Below are positions 8,298-16,589 of a DNA stretch of 64,000 nucleotides, piece by piece; within the stretch, counting starts at the first letter, position 1; every line of letters begins with the position of its first letter. The stretch is from Thermoplasmata archaeon (GTDB lineage: Archaea; Thermoplasmatota; Thermoplasmata; Thermoplasmatales; Thermoplasmataceae): assembly GCA_021820525.1 (NCBI GenBank), contig JAKADM010000001.1, positions 186,001 to 250,000 on the forward strand, given 5' to 3'. The notes under the pieces were generated by a model, which worked only from the letters and a program-made list of their open reading frames with translations, had not been told where the DNA came from and ran no database searches. A program made the position numbers and the translations under genes.

Positions 8298-8866
8298 GCA
8301 TTCTAAATCGGAAATCAAGGGAAGAGCTGGAGATTGAAACCCAGATGAACATTCAGATGCTCAAAAAGAAGTCTGAGGCTCATGCAAAGCAGTGTGATAC
8401 CATGGCAGAAAAGTATGAGAAAAAGGCTACAGAGGCAAAGAATATTGGGAACCTGACTCTGAGCAAAACATTCCAGGAAAAGTCAAGGGCACTCCGGGAT
8501 CAGGCATCAAAAATAAGATCATTTATCCTTGTAGTTGAAGATATGGAAATGATGAAGGATCAGTCTTCAGTTATGGGAAGTTTCTCTGAGGCAATGAAGA
8601 GTTTTGTAAAAACAATGTCAAAGGGACAGGTAACTCCCGCATGGATGAGTCAGATGGAGAATGAGCTTGATAAGGCAATCCAGGAAAGCGAGAGAGTGGG
8701 AGACCTCTTTGGAGGTCTTTTAAATGATATAGGAACTGGCATACCTGAAAGCCTCAAGGATGATAAGGAAAGGGATCCTGAGGTTGTTTCCAGGGACATT
8801 GATGACGTTGAAAAACGCCTGAGGGAGAGAATGAAGGATATAGAGAAAGGAGATCAGGAATCCTGA
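8294..8866 (+). CDS. Snf7/ESCRT-III-like helical protein candidate (3)
   Basis: The 190-aa protein starts in an ATGA overlap with the previous gene. A short basic N terminus is followed by a long helical pair (about residues 8-85: AKQCDTMAEKYEKKATEAKN, then KSRALRDQASKIRSFILVVE). A Met-rich helix follows (VEDMEMMKDQSSVMGSFSEA) and a C-terminal acidic helix with DIDDVEKRLRERMKDIE. The second half, with MENELDKAIQESERVGDLF, resembles the regulatory helices of Vps2/Vps24/CdvB proteins. Of the four helical proteins this is the one whose pattern looks most like Snf7. A profile search is needed; similarity is judged by eye. Confidence 0.6.
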   Translation: MSILNRKSREELEIETQMNIQMLKKKSEAHAKQCDTMAEKYEKKATEAKNIGNLTLSKTFQEKSRALRDQASKIRSFILVVEDMEMMKDQSSVMGSFSEAMKSFVKTMSKGQVTPAWMSQMENELDKAIQESERVGDLFGGLLNDIGTGIPESLKDDKERDPEVVSRDIDDVEKRLRERMKDIEKGDQES

Positions 8867-8891
8867 TACTCTTTTGAGGACACGTATCAAC

Positions 8892-10058
8892 ATGGGAGAA
8901 CAGGAAGAGAGGGAGCTTATAATTGAAATTCAATCCATGCTAGAGAAAGCAAAGTCTCTGGAGGAATCAGATGCTAATGAGGCAATGAAAATATATTTGA
9001 ATATATCGAAGCTCATTCTGGGAAAATCCTCAAATATGGGTGTGGAAAGTAAGAAAAGATTTATGGAAATTGCAGAAAGGGCACTGGATAGAAGGGACTT
9101 CCTTTCAAAGAAGGAGGAATCCATAAAAAAAGGAACTGGCAATAAGGAAACTGAAAAGGCCGATTATTCCAAATACCTTAAGGCGGGGAAAAATAGTGAA
9201 TCCAATGGCTTTATTGTTGATCTTCATCCAACCATTTATGAAACTACTTTTCAAGATATAGCAGGCCTGGAGGAAGTCAAACAAATCATTGTGAGGCAAG
9301 TCATAAAGGCAAGGGAAAACCCCGAAATGGCAAGAAGGTATGGAATTACGGGGAGAAATATCTTGCTATTTGGTCCACCGGGGACAGGAAAAACCAGCAT
9401 TGCTCAGGCAATATCCCACGAAATATCCTATCCAATGGTCACAGTAACCCCATCATACATTCTCGATAGCAGATTTGGTGAATTTGAGAAAAACATAAGG
9501 AGCCTTTTCGAGGAGGCCCTAAAACATGCTCCCATAATCATATTTTTCGATGAGTTCGAGGCCCTTGCTCCGAGGAGAACATCCATAAATTCATCCTATA
9601 TGAAAAGAGGGGTTCCGGAGATGCTCAGACAGATGACAGATCTCAGGAAGAAGAATGATGGGCGTGTCATAATTATTGCTGCAACAAACAATCCTTGGGA
9701 TGTGGATGAGGCAATGCTCAATCCTGAAAGATTTGACACCAGGATATTTATTCCACCTCCAGACAGTAAGTCAAGGGCGGAAATATTTCATATTTTCCTG
9801 AAAGATCTTGAGATCGAGGAGAATATGGACTTTGAGCAGCTGGGCCAGATTTCGGAAGGATTTTCTGCAGCAGATATTAAATATGTTTGTAGAACAGCTG
9901 CAGAGTATGCTTTTTCAAGGGCCGTGGAAATGAACGAGGTTAGCCCTGTAACAGCTGAGGATGTTATAAGAGCTTTGCAGGCATCCACACCTTCCATAAC
10001 AGATTCACAGATGAAAAAATACCATGATTTTATGGAAAGATATATCCAGAAGGTTTAG
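8892..10058 (+). CDS. MIT-domain AAA ATPase, Vps4-like (2)
   Basis: The protein is 388 aa from ATG 8892, which has GAGGA at 8876-8880; a TTG at 8874 is less likely. Residues 4-72 fit an MIT three-helix bundle (IEIQSMLEKAKSLEESDANE, then AMKIYLNISKLI, then RFMEIAERALDRRDFL), the domain that binds ESCRT-III tails. The AAA part has FQDIAGLEEVK, Walker A GPPGTGKT (161-168), pore region SRFGEFEKN, Walker B IIFFDEFE (216-223), AATN (263-266) and R280 as arginine finger. EFE replaces the common EID of Walker B. It closes the first five-gene rightward series and immediately follows the best ESCRT-III-like candidate, the arrangement expected of a polymer and its disassembly motor. Confidence 0.85.
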   Translation: MGEQEERELIIEIQSMLEKAKSLEESDANEAMKIYLNISKLILGKSSNMGVESKKRFMEIAERALDRRDFLSKKEESIKKGTGNKETEKADYSKYLKAGKNSESNGFIVDLHPTIYETTFQDIAGLEEVKQIIVRQVIKARENPEMARRYGITGRNILLFGPPGTGKTSIAQAISHEISYPMVTVTPSYILDSRFGEFEKNIRSLFEEALKHAPIIIFFDEFEALAPRRTSINSSYMKRGVPEMLRQMTDLRKKNDGRVIIIAATNNPWDVDEAMLNPERFDTRIFIPPPDSKSRAEIFHIFLKDLEIEENMDFEQLGQISEGFSAADIKYVCRTAAEYAFSRAVEMNEVSPVTAEDVIRALQASTPSITDSQMKKYHDFMERYIQKV

Positions 10059-10084
10059 AGTTCAGTATCTGAACTTCTTTTTCA

Positions 10085-10095
10085 TAATTTATATT
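10085..10095 (+). promoter_or_regulatory. TATA element of the ABC exporter genes
   Basis: TAATTTATATT is centred about 25 bases before the ATG at 10114, which favours that codon, or the ATG at 10108, as a leaderless start for the following four-gene unit. Confidence 0.45.
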
Positions 10096-10107
10096 CAGAA
10101 ATAATAT

Positions 10108-10902
10108 ATGTTTATGATTGAAATTAAGAATATGACAGCAGGTTTCTTTGGTTCATCCCATGTGAACGTGTTTAGAGGGATTAATTTTACATTGAATGGA
10201 GAGAAGGCGGTTATTGTTGGGCCAAACGGATCTGGCAAGACTGCAATGATAAGGACAATTCTCGGAATGCTTCATATCATTTCCGGGGAGATCAGAATAA
10301 ATCAAAGGGATCTCACCCATATGAAAAATATGGTTGAAATCTCAGCCAACCTTCCGGAGATTTACAGAATGATGAATATACCCGCAGGAGACATCATTTC
10401 ACTTTATGCAGAGTTGTTCCATTCAGAAAAACATGTTTTTCTAGAGTTAATTGATGAGTTTGATCTTTCACATATAATACATAAGAAGATGCATGAAATG
10501 AGCACAGGAGAACAGAAGATGTTCTGTAATATAATGGCAATGGGGTCAGGCACGAAAACAATTCTTCTCGATGAGCCCTTTGAAAGTATCGATCAGCCCA
10601 GAAAAATGAAACTTTTAGACAGGCTGCAGTACTTCCAGGGCGAAATATTGTTGAATACCCACGAATTCATGTCTGTTAACAGGTTAAGAGGCTGGTCTCT
10701 TTATTTCATCCTGAATGGAAATCTCTATGGAAAGTTTTCTACAGAGGATTTGCAAAGGCTTTATTTCTCCTCAGGTAAAAGGGAAAATGCCATCAAAGTT
10801 ATAAACACAGGTTCGGTGGATATCTCGATTACACTTGATTCCGGGGATCTCAAAATGTCAGATGTTTCGGGCTTTGATATGGTCATGGAGATGATCCTAT
10901 GA
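10108..10902 (+). CDS. ABC transporter ATP-binding protein
   Basis: The 264-aa protein is a single nucleotide-binding domain. Walker A is GPNGSGKT (about residues 39-46), the signature loop is degenerate (STGEQK where LSGGQ is usual), Walker B is TILLDEPFE and the H-loop is LLNTHEF. About 60 residues follow the ATPase core. The next two genes encode membrane proteins that overlap it by 4 bases each, so this is the motor of an ABC-2-like exporter or membrane-modifying complex. It stands between the second AAA gene and the fourth helical protein. Whether it belongs to the ESCRT-like system or is an unrelated insertion is open. Confidence 0.85.
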   Translation: MFMIEIKNMTAGFFGSSHVNVFRGINFTLNGEKAVIVGPNGSGKTAMIRTILGMLHIISGEIRINQRDLTHMKNMVEISANLPEIYRMMNIPAGDIISLYAELFHSEKHVFLELIDEFDLSHIIHKKMHEMSTGEQKMFCNIMAMGSGTKTILLDEPFESIDQPRKMKLLDRLQYFQGEILLNTHEFMSVNRLRGWSLYFILNGNLYGKFSTEDLQRLYFSSGKRENAIKVINTGSVDISITLDSGDLKMSDVSGFDMVMEMIL

Positions 10903-11699
10903 TTGGAAAATACTATGCCAGGGCCATAATTACAAACAGAAATCTTCTATTCTGGGGCTTCCTGTTTATGCTCTTCTGGCTAATTATGGGGGCATTCGCC
11001 TTCGGCTTCAAGCCGGCTACAAAGATATTCAATCTTGAGTACACATCCACATGGTTCGCCCTGATTGCCCTTTATTCCCTTTCAACCATTGGCACAACGG
11101 TTGCATTTTCCCTTTATTATGGAAATTCCGCCATAAGATATGCCTTCCGGTACACCTATCTTACTCGATGGAACTTTACACTTTCCCTTATGTTTGCAGT
11201 TTCCATAGGAGGAATACTTCTAGGTTCTGCAATGCTTGCTCTTTCTGTATTATTTTTTAGCCTTAAGGCCGGGTATTTGATTCTTCCAGAATTGCCCTAC
11301 TATTCCATACTTGTAGAGATTGCAGGAGGCATCATTATGTTTCTCATTTCAGGATGTTTGCTCCTTATTGTGAACAATCATTTCTCTCTTAAAAATATAA
11401 GTTTCATAAGTTTTGTGCCAACAATCCTCTCATATATATTCGGTTTCATCATTCTGGGCTCAGGACTTCCAACATGGCTGGCCATTTCAAATCCTTTCAC
11501 CGAACTGATAGGGCTCTTCTATTATTCCTATTCAGGAACTTACCCATCATCAGTTCTATCCACAGGCTCAGGTCCAAATTTAAATCCCATATATCTTGGC
11601 ATTGGCTTAATATTATGGATAGGCATTCTATTTATCCTGTTCGCATGGATGGTTTTCGGAATAAGGCCGGTTTCATCTGAGGAGGCAAGGCAGATTTGA
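10899..11699 (+). CDS. ABC-2-type transporter permease-like membrane protein
   Basis: The 266-aa protein has about six hydrophobic segments: residues 15-35, 50-72, 96-122, 131-152, 163-186 and 228-250. The arrangement fits an ABC-2 permease, paired with the preceding ATPase through an ATGA overlap. No substrate can be named. The next gene begins in a TTGA overlap with its stop. Confidence 0.7.
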   Translation: MIGKYYARAIITNRNLLFWGFLFMLFWLIMGAFAFGFKPATKIFNLEYTSTWFALIALYSLSTIGTTVAFSLYYGNSAIRYAFRYTYLTRWNFTLSLMFAVSIGGILLGSAMLALSVLFFSLKAGYLILPELPYYSILVEIAGGIIMFLISGCLLLIVNNHFSLKNISFISFVPTILSYIFGFIILGSGLPTWLAISNPFTELIGLFYYSYSGTYPSSVLSTGSGPNLNPIYLGIGLILWIGILFILFAWMVFGIRPVSSEEARQI

Positions 11700-12397
11700 A
11701 CAACGGGGATGGCATAAGGGAATACTTCAGAAAAATAGAATATAGTTCAATTCTATATTCACAATATGCTACAAGGAGAAGCTGGGGAACATATTATGCA
11801 GTCTGGTCAGTGGCGTTTTTAACATTCATTGTGGTTGTTCCCAAAATTAGTGCAGACAAATCATTAGGGATATACGCAGAATACATCTCAGTCATTTTAG
11901 ATTTAGCTGCCATAATAGTTGGAACATTCATATCCGTAAGAATTTTCACAAAAGCTGCCAAGATGTTGATGGTAACTGGAACAGTAAAAAATTTCTATGA
12001 CTGGAAGGGTACTACGCTAACAAAGAAAGTTTTCATCCTGTCCATGCTTTCAGGTTTTATTTTTCTCCTCATATCCATTTTTTACACCACGGAAATTACC
12101 CATAACTTTCAGGGTGGGATAGACGAATTTCTGTATTTTCTTCTTTTCCTGCTCTCTCTTTATCTGGTCTATTCCGCCAGGGTTATGTTTATAAAGATTC
12201 CATTTGAGGCATGGGTAGCAATCCTCTCCTATATGGCAGCATCCCTGGGTTCAATTGCAAGCATAGGTTTCGTTTTGAATCCATCCATTTCTGTATTTAT
12301 TATAAAATCATTATGGAGTATTGTAACGGCTCTGTGGATATTTTCAGCAATGTATGCCTTTTACATGGCACCTGAGGAGATTGTTGAAAATGAATGA
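11696..12397 (+). CDS. Integral membrane protein of the ABC exporter unit
   Basis: The 233-aa protein starts at a TTG that overlaps the previous stop. About six hydrophobic segments lie at residues 28-47, 58-78, 110-128, 140-160, 168-190 and 200-222, so it could be a second permease subunit. No motif identifies a family. It is translationally coupled to the permease before it and overlaps the winged-helix gene after it. Confidence 0.65.
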   Translation: MNNGDGIREYFRKIEYSSILYSQYATRRSWGTYYAVWSVAFLTFIVVVPKISADKSLGIYAEYISVILDLAAIIVGTFISVRIFTKAAKMLMVTGTVKNFYDWKGTTLTKKVFILSMLSGFIFLLISIFYTTEITHNFQGGIDEFLYFLLFLLSLYLVYSARVMFIKIPFEAWVAILSYMAASLGSIASIGFVLNPSISVFIIKSLWSIVTALWIFSAMYAFYMAPEEIVENE

Positions 12398-12728
12398 TAA
12401 GGGCCATGAAAGGAGTCTTGATGATATCATAAAAATGCTATCCCAGAAATTGGGGGAACCTGTGATGAAATCCTCCCAGCGCCTCCTCATAATAATTACC
12501 ATATGGTACAGTGGAAGGATGAGATTCCATGAGCTTCAGAGAACCCTGAATATGGGTAAGGGAAGTCTTAGCAATCATCTGGAAACTCTTTCAAGGAATG
12601 GATTGATAAAAACCAGGGATATAATAACCCTGAGTGGCCCCGGAAAGATGGTTGAACTTACAGATGCCGGAAAGGATGCGGTGAAGGAATACATTGATCT
12701 TATGAAGATTCTGTTCAATGGAAAATAA
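12390..12728 (+). CDS. Winged-helix transcriptional regulator (MarR/PadR-like)
   Basis: The protein is 112 aa from ATG 12390, which overlaps the previous gene by 8 bases and follows a GAGGAG-type ribosome site. The centre is a helix-turn-helix: MRFHELQRTLNMGKGSLSNH then LETLSRNGLI, followed by a wing (TRDIITLSGPGK) and ELTDAGKDAVKEY, the conserved end of archaeal MarR/ArsR-type wHTH proteins. As the last gene of the ABC unit it probably represses that unit's promoter. The ligand is unknown. Confidence 0.8.
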   Translation: MNDKGHERSLDDIIKMLSQKLGEPVMKSSQRLLIIITIWYSGRMRFHELQRTLNMGKGSLSNHLETLSRNGLIKTRDIITLSGPGKMVELTDAGKDAVKEYIDLMKILFNGK

Positions 12729-12800
12729 AGATTGAATAAATGTCATAAGCAACACTATTTCCTCAAAAATGTGGGAAAAAATTTTCAATAGGTAAAGAAA

Positions 12801-12813
12801 AGTTTATTAATAC
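12801..12813 (+). promoter_or_regulatory. TATA element upstream of the fourth helical protein
   Basis: AGTTTATTAATAC is centred about 31 bases before the ATG at 12838. This rules against the TTG at 12814, which would lie upstream of the expected transcription start. Confidence 0.4.
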
Positions 12814-12837
12814 TTGTATACATTTATAAATGATATC

Positions 12838-13446
12838 ATGGCAATAAAATTAAGAAAAAGTGAAGAGGACAAAAGATTCGAGACCAGGAGCAAAATAAGA
12901 AATTATAAATCACAGGTTGACAGGGATATAAAAAAACAGCAGCAATTGCTTGCACAGGCGATCAATAATGTAAAGAAGGCTGCGGCCATAAAGGACAGGA
13001 AGGGCATGCTCAATGCCGCACAAAATGCAACAAGAATAAAAAGTGCCATAGATTATCTCAAGAGCTTTTCCCTTTATCTTGATAATCTGGAGATAACCTT
13101 TGAATTTGTATATAATGAACGGGAAATGAACAGAACCTTATCTGATGCCCACAACGAATTGGGAAAGAGAATGCTTACGGATGAACAGGCAAGAGAGATT
13201 GAGTCAAATATAATGGCCATAAACCAGAAAACAGAGGATCTGGAAAGAAGGCTTGAAGACCAGTTCTCCACACTTGGAGAATCCCTGAATGAATTTGCAA
13301 CAAGAGGTGGGGAAGGTGCAGAGGATATAATTAAGAGCGTGACAGGGGAGAGCTCATCCTCAGCCTCGGAGGGCACAGACCCCGGACAAAAAGAGATTGA
13401 TGATCTTATAAGGAAAATTACGGGAGAAGGAGAAAAAGGAACCTGA
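12838..13446 (+). CDS. Helical protein, ESCRT-III-like candidate (4)
   Basis: The 202-aa protein starts MAIKLRKSEEDKR. The basic first part holds two long helices: residues about 8-50, with KSQVDRDIKKQQQLLAQAIN, and about 60-100, with RIKSAIDYLKSFSLYLDNLE. This is the alternating pattern of the ESCRT-III alpha1/alpha2 hairpin. Further helices and an acidic C-terminal segment (GQKEIDDLIRKITGEGEKGT) follow; short terminal amphipathic helices of this sort are where MIT-interacting motifs sit in ESCRT-III. Its stop abuts the stop of the opposite-strand gene with no spacing. Family membership rests on architecture and the three neighbouring Vps4-like ATPases. Confidence 0.55.
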   Translation: MAIKLRKSEEDKRFETRSKIRNYKSQVDRDIKKQQQLLAQAINNVKKAAAIKDRKGMLNAAQNATRIKSAIDYLKSFSLYLDNLEITFEFVYNEREMNRTLSDAHNELGKRMLTDEQAREIESNIMAINQKTEDLERRLEDQFSTLGESLNEFATRGGEGAEDIIKSVTGESSSSASEGTDPGQKEIDDLIRKITGEGEKGT

Positions 13447-14868
13447 TTATTCATCCATCCTTCTCTTTACATTTCTCACAAGTTCTACAGCACTGTCCAC
13501 GTCTGCTTTGCTAACCTTTTCGATCCCCTTCAGGGATAAAGTTATGGCGAGGGCAGATATTTTATCGTTGAGGGTTTTGTCGTTGGGCACATATCTTTTA
13601 AGTTCCTCGAGTGCGTTAACTACCTTTGAAGTTTTTCCCGATTCGATTTCAGAAATGAGTGTGTCCAGTGCCGTTGATCCAGTGCTTTCCCTTTTTCCTG
13701 AATTTTCTTTTTTCTCTTTCTTTATTTCCTCCCTGATTGGTTTCTGAGGCTCATCGTTCTCCACTATGACCTCCACATCTATGGATGCATTCCATCCGTT
13801 CTGTGTTGTACAGTTAATTGTGCCCTTCAGATGTCCGGATCTCTCAGGAATAAGGTTTGTGTCGATAAGCTTCATCTCGCCTGCCTTAAGTATATCGAAG
13901 TTAAGGGATGTTTCACCCACCACATCAAAGGCGCCCTTAAGGCCGGTAAAATCAAGATTAAGGCCAGGAAGATCAACCACCGGGACAATTTCTATGTTCA
14001 ATGTCAGCCCCCTTCCAGCCTTTGGGTCGCCCTTTATGCTTTTTCTTATGCTTTTTGTAATATATAGGGTGCTATCATTCTTCGAATTAACAATCTCATA
14101 CACGCAATCTGTCACAATATCATTAATTCTTGCCTTTCTGTCATTATGGGGAAATTTAATCATATAGTCTGGAATTGAAAGTATTCCAATGTCTGCAATG
14201 GAATGGTCTGTCTGAAGATTCACAAGGTAATCGATGGATTCAACATCCTTTGCTCTGGCACAGGAAAGTGCAATTATTCCTCTCACGTCAGGATCACTGC
14301 TCTTAAGGCCCTCAAGGATCTCTGGTCTATTCTCAATAAATATGTTTTCTCTGTAAGATGCCGCATAATAGAGGAATTTCGCAGCATTTCTCCTTAAATC
14401 TTCATTTTCTGAAGAAAGGGATTTTATGGCCGAAAATATAATGGGCATCATGGATTCCTTAAAGCCATCCATGGCGTAGTCTGCAAGATCCTTCATGCCT
14501 GCTCCCATCTTTTCCGGATCCTGACTTTCAAGCATTTTTATTATATTTTCCATTCTCATGTCTTTCTTTATATCTCTTACTTCGGTTTCGAATTTAGACT
14601 TAATTTCATTTAGACTTTGCCTGGATTTATCTGAAATTGACCCCATAGATATGAGACCTCTGAGAACAATCAGGGTATTTTCCAGGCGCACCTCTCTTGA
14701 GCTATTCGAATCAATGGTATTTTCGCATATGGGTATTAGAAACTTTATGGAGTTTTTCGTAAGCATTGGCACATCTTTTCTCTTTAACATCCTGTTTAAT
14801 TCCTTTTTAGCCAGAAGGCAAGCTTCTGTTATATCCTGATTCTCCTTATTTTTTACCAAATATATCAC
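13447..14868 (-). CDS. HEAT-repeat protein with C-terminal beta-sandwich-like domain (unknown)
   Basis: The 473-aa protein is last in a four-gene leftward operon. The first 250 residues are paired helices with HEAT/armadillo character (DLRRNAAKFLYYAASYREN, then LKSSDPDVRGIIALSCARAK). Residues about 260-370 look all-beta (LTLNIEIVPVVDLPGLNLDF, then LKGTINCTTQNGWNASIDVE), an Ig-like sandwich. A charged linker and a final helical part of about 75 residues follow. HEAT solenoid plus beta appendage recalls adaptin/coatomer large subunits in layout only. GTG 14868 sits directly on its GGAG; TTG 14859 has better spacing. Overlap with the GAP1-like gene indicates coupling. Confidence 0.6.
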   Translation of the reverse strand: MIYLVKNKENQDITEACLLAKKELNRMLKRKDVPMLTKNSIKFLIPICENTIDSNSSREVRLENTLIVLRGLISMGSISDKSRQSLNEIKSKFETEVRDIKKDMRMENIIKMLESQDPEKMGAGMKDLADYAMDGFKESMMPIIFSAIKSLSSENEDLRRNAAKFLYYAASYRENIFIENRPEILEGLKSSDPDVRGIIALSCARAKDVESIDYLVNLQTDHSIADIGILSIPDYMIKFPHNDRKARINDIVTDCVYEIVNSKNDSTLYITKSIRKSIKGDPKAGRGLTLNIEIVPVVDLPGLNLDFTGLKGAFDVVGETSLNFDILKAGEMKLIDTNLIPERSGHLKGTINCTTQNGWNASIDVEVIVENDEPQKPIREEIKKEKKENSGKRESTGSTALDTLISEIESGKTSKVVNALEELKRYVPNDKTLNDKISALAITLSLKGIEKVSKADVDSAVELVRNVKRRMDE

Positions 14869-16589
14869 TCCTTTCTCCTGCCGAACAGGCCTCTTTTCTC
14901 TTTCTTTTCTTCCTTTCTGGCATAGTTAGAAAATTCGCTTGAGGACATTATTTTCTCAAGTCTGAATATGTATTCATCACTTTCATCAATCTTTGATTTT
15001 GAAAGATCGGATATGAGTATTTTACAAATGGAATTGACATCCTCTTCCTTCATAAATTTATGGTATTTTTCAAGTATGCCTATGAAGTTCTCAAGTTCTT
15101 CAGGCTTTCTCTTCAAGGTTTCCTCTATAACCCTGTAATATAAGGAATACATCTGCTTTGAAGCATTTTTGATTCCGCTCATGAGTTCAAGAGTTTTGTC
15201 AAGCTGCCCTGTGGTCATCTTCTCCTTCATTTTAGTCTTATACCATTCCTCAAATACCTCTGGAATGAGTGAAAGAACAATGGAGACGTTCTTCTGGATA
15301 TTTTTTTCATTTAATGCCTCATTGGCGATTACTCCAGAAATAATGTCGTTTTTATAAAGTTTTGAATCGGCCATAAACAGGGAAGCAAACTTTTCAGAAT
15401 CAGAACTATCTCTGGAATTCTGAAAAATGATTGATACTATCTCTCTTATTCTCGTAGCTATCTCCGATATTTCTCCATATTTCTTGATATTTTCAAAATA
15501 GACTGAGATTAAAAGATTGATCTTATTGGGATTTTCCTTCATGATTTCTCTTATTCTTTCCAGATATTCGTTTCTTGAAAGGATCATTTTGCTTTCCATT
15601 CCATTTACCACTGCGTTAATTCCAGCATCCATGTCCATTTCCCCCGATACAAGGAAATCAAAGTATGTGCTTGCAAGCATTTTTAAATAATGTTCGAACA
15701 TGGTCTCCATGGTATTGAACTGGTTTATTTCTACAATGTTGGAATTCATAGACTCAAGTATTTCCTTTCCATATTTTTCAAGGAGAATGGAAAACTGCCA
15801 TAGAATACTGTTATCATTTTTTACAGTTTCAAGTTTTTCCCAATAACCGTTCCTTGAAAAGAACAATGTGGAAGGGGATCTGTCCAGATTTATTATATAA
15901 GTTTCGGGACCGATCCTTGCATCAAAATTTGTAACCGCTATATCAACAAAATGGTCACTCACGATGTCATAGGTATAGGTTGAAAAGGTAAACCATATTG
16001 CCCCCGGGAACAGGTTCTCAAGGCCTGTCACAGTTTCTGTAGCATCAGATATATCGTTCTTTCTCAAGACAAGTTTCTTTTTTCCAGAGAACATTGAAAG
16101 CAAAAGAGGAAAAATCATCTCCTTTGTGGTTCCTTCAGGGAATTTTTTCAACCCATCCTCTTCCACTTCCATATTAATCTCAGGAAGAGCAAGAAAATCA
16201 TTGCCTATCTTAAATTTTAACAAATCGTTCACTGAATTTATTCCCTTAAGGTAAAGAGTGTCAATCAGATCGAAATTTTTTCCAATATACTTGAGATTTT
16301 CGAAGTCAAATATGATGAAATGTGAGAGAAGTGCACCCTCTCTTCCGTAGGTATCCTTTCCTATATTTTTAATGTAGTTAAAGGCAAATTTCCCATCGGG
16401 AAGCATAAAAAACCTGCGGCATTCCCTGAAGCTGGTGTTGTCAAGAGAAGCTGGGAGGCTGTGGGTATCAAGAAAACTAATATCTATGTCTTCCACGTTC
16501 GGGCTCTTTGTGACAAGCTGATGACCTTTCTTTGAACCCTTTTCAACCCAACCATATATGATCTGTGATCCCCTTACAATGGAACTCAA
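14865..16589 (-). CDS. GTPase-associated protein with GAP1-N-like domain
   Basis: The protein is 574 aa. The N terminus resembles the GAP1-N domain (GTPase-associated protein 1): SQIIYGWVEKGSKKGHQLV then, after about 70 residues, IGKDTYGREGALLSHFIIFD. These are the family's opening 'Q-Y-G' strand and 'G-D-x-x-G-R-x-G..SH' motif. The remaining 450 residues are mostly helical with no recognised domain, and the C terminus is basic (EEKKEKRGLFGRRKE). The start is TTG 16589: GGAGGTG lies 8 bases upstream and the TTG overlaps the stop of the GTPase gene (TTGA). In bacteria such proteins are encoded with TRAFAC-type GTPases in conflict or death systems, and here the upstream gene is a membrane-anchored GTPase. 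Confidence 0.7.
   Translation of the reverse strand: MSSIVRGSQIIYGWVEKGSKKGHQLVTKSPNVEDIDISFLDTHSLPASLDNTSFRECRRFFMLPDGKFAFNYIKNIGKDTYGREGALLSHFIIFDFENLKYIGKNFDLIDTLYLKGINSVNDLLKFKIGNDFLALPEINMEVEEDGLKKFPEGTTKEMIFPLLLSMFSGKKKLVLRKNDISDATETVTGLENLFPGAIWFTFSTYTYDIVSDHFVDIAVTNFDARIGPETYIINLDRSPSTLFFSRNGYWEKLETVKNDNSILWQFSILLEKYGKEILESMNSNIVEINQFNTMETMFEHYLKMLASTYFDFLVSGEMDMDAGINAVVNGMESKMILSRNEYLERIREIMKENPNKINLLISVYFENIKKYGEISEIATRIREIVSIIFQNSRDSSDSEKFASLFMADSKLYKNDIISGVIANEALNEKNIQKNVSIVLSLIPEVFEEWYKTKMKEKMTTGQLDKTLELMSGIKNASKQMYSLYYRVIEETLKRKPEELENFIGILEKYHKFMKEEDVNSICKILISDLSKSKIDESDEYIFRLEKIMSSSEFSNYARKEEKKEKRGLFGRRKE

Noticed and set aside
14859-14868. Exact start of the HEAT-repeat gene
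   Set aside because: GTG 14868 is adjacent to GGAG and TTG 14859 is better spaced; the sequence does not decide, so no separate claim is made.
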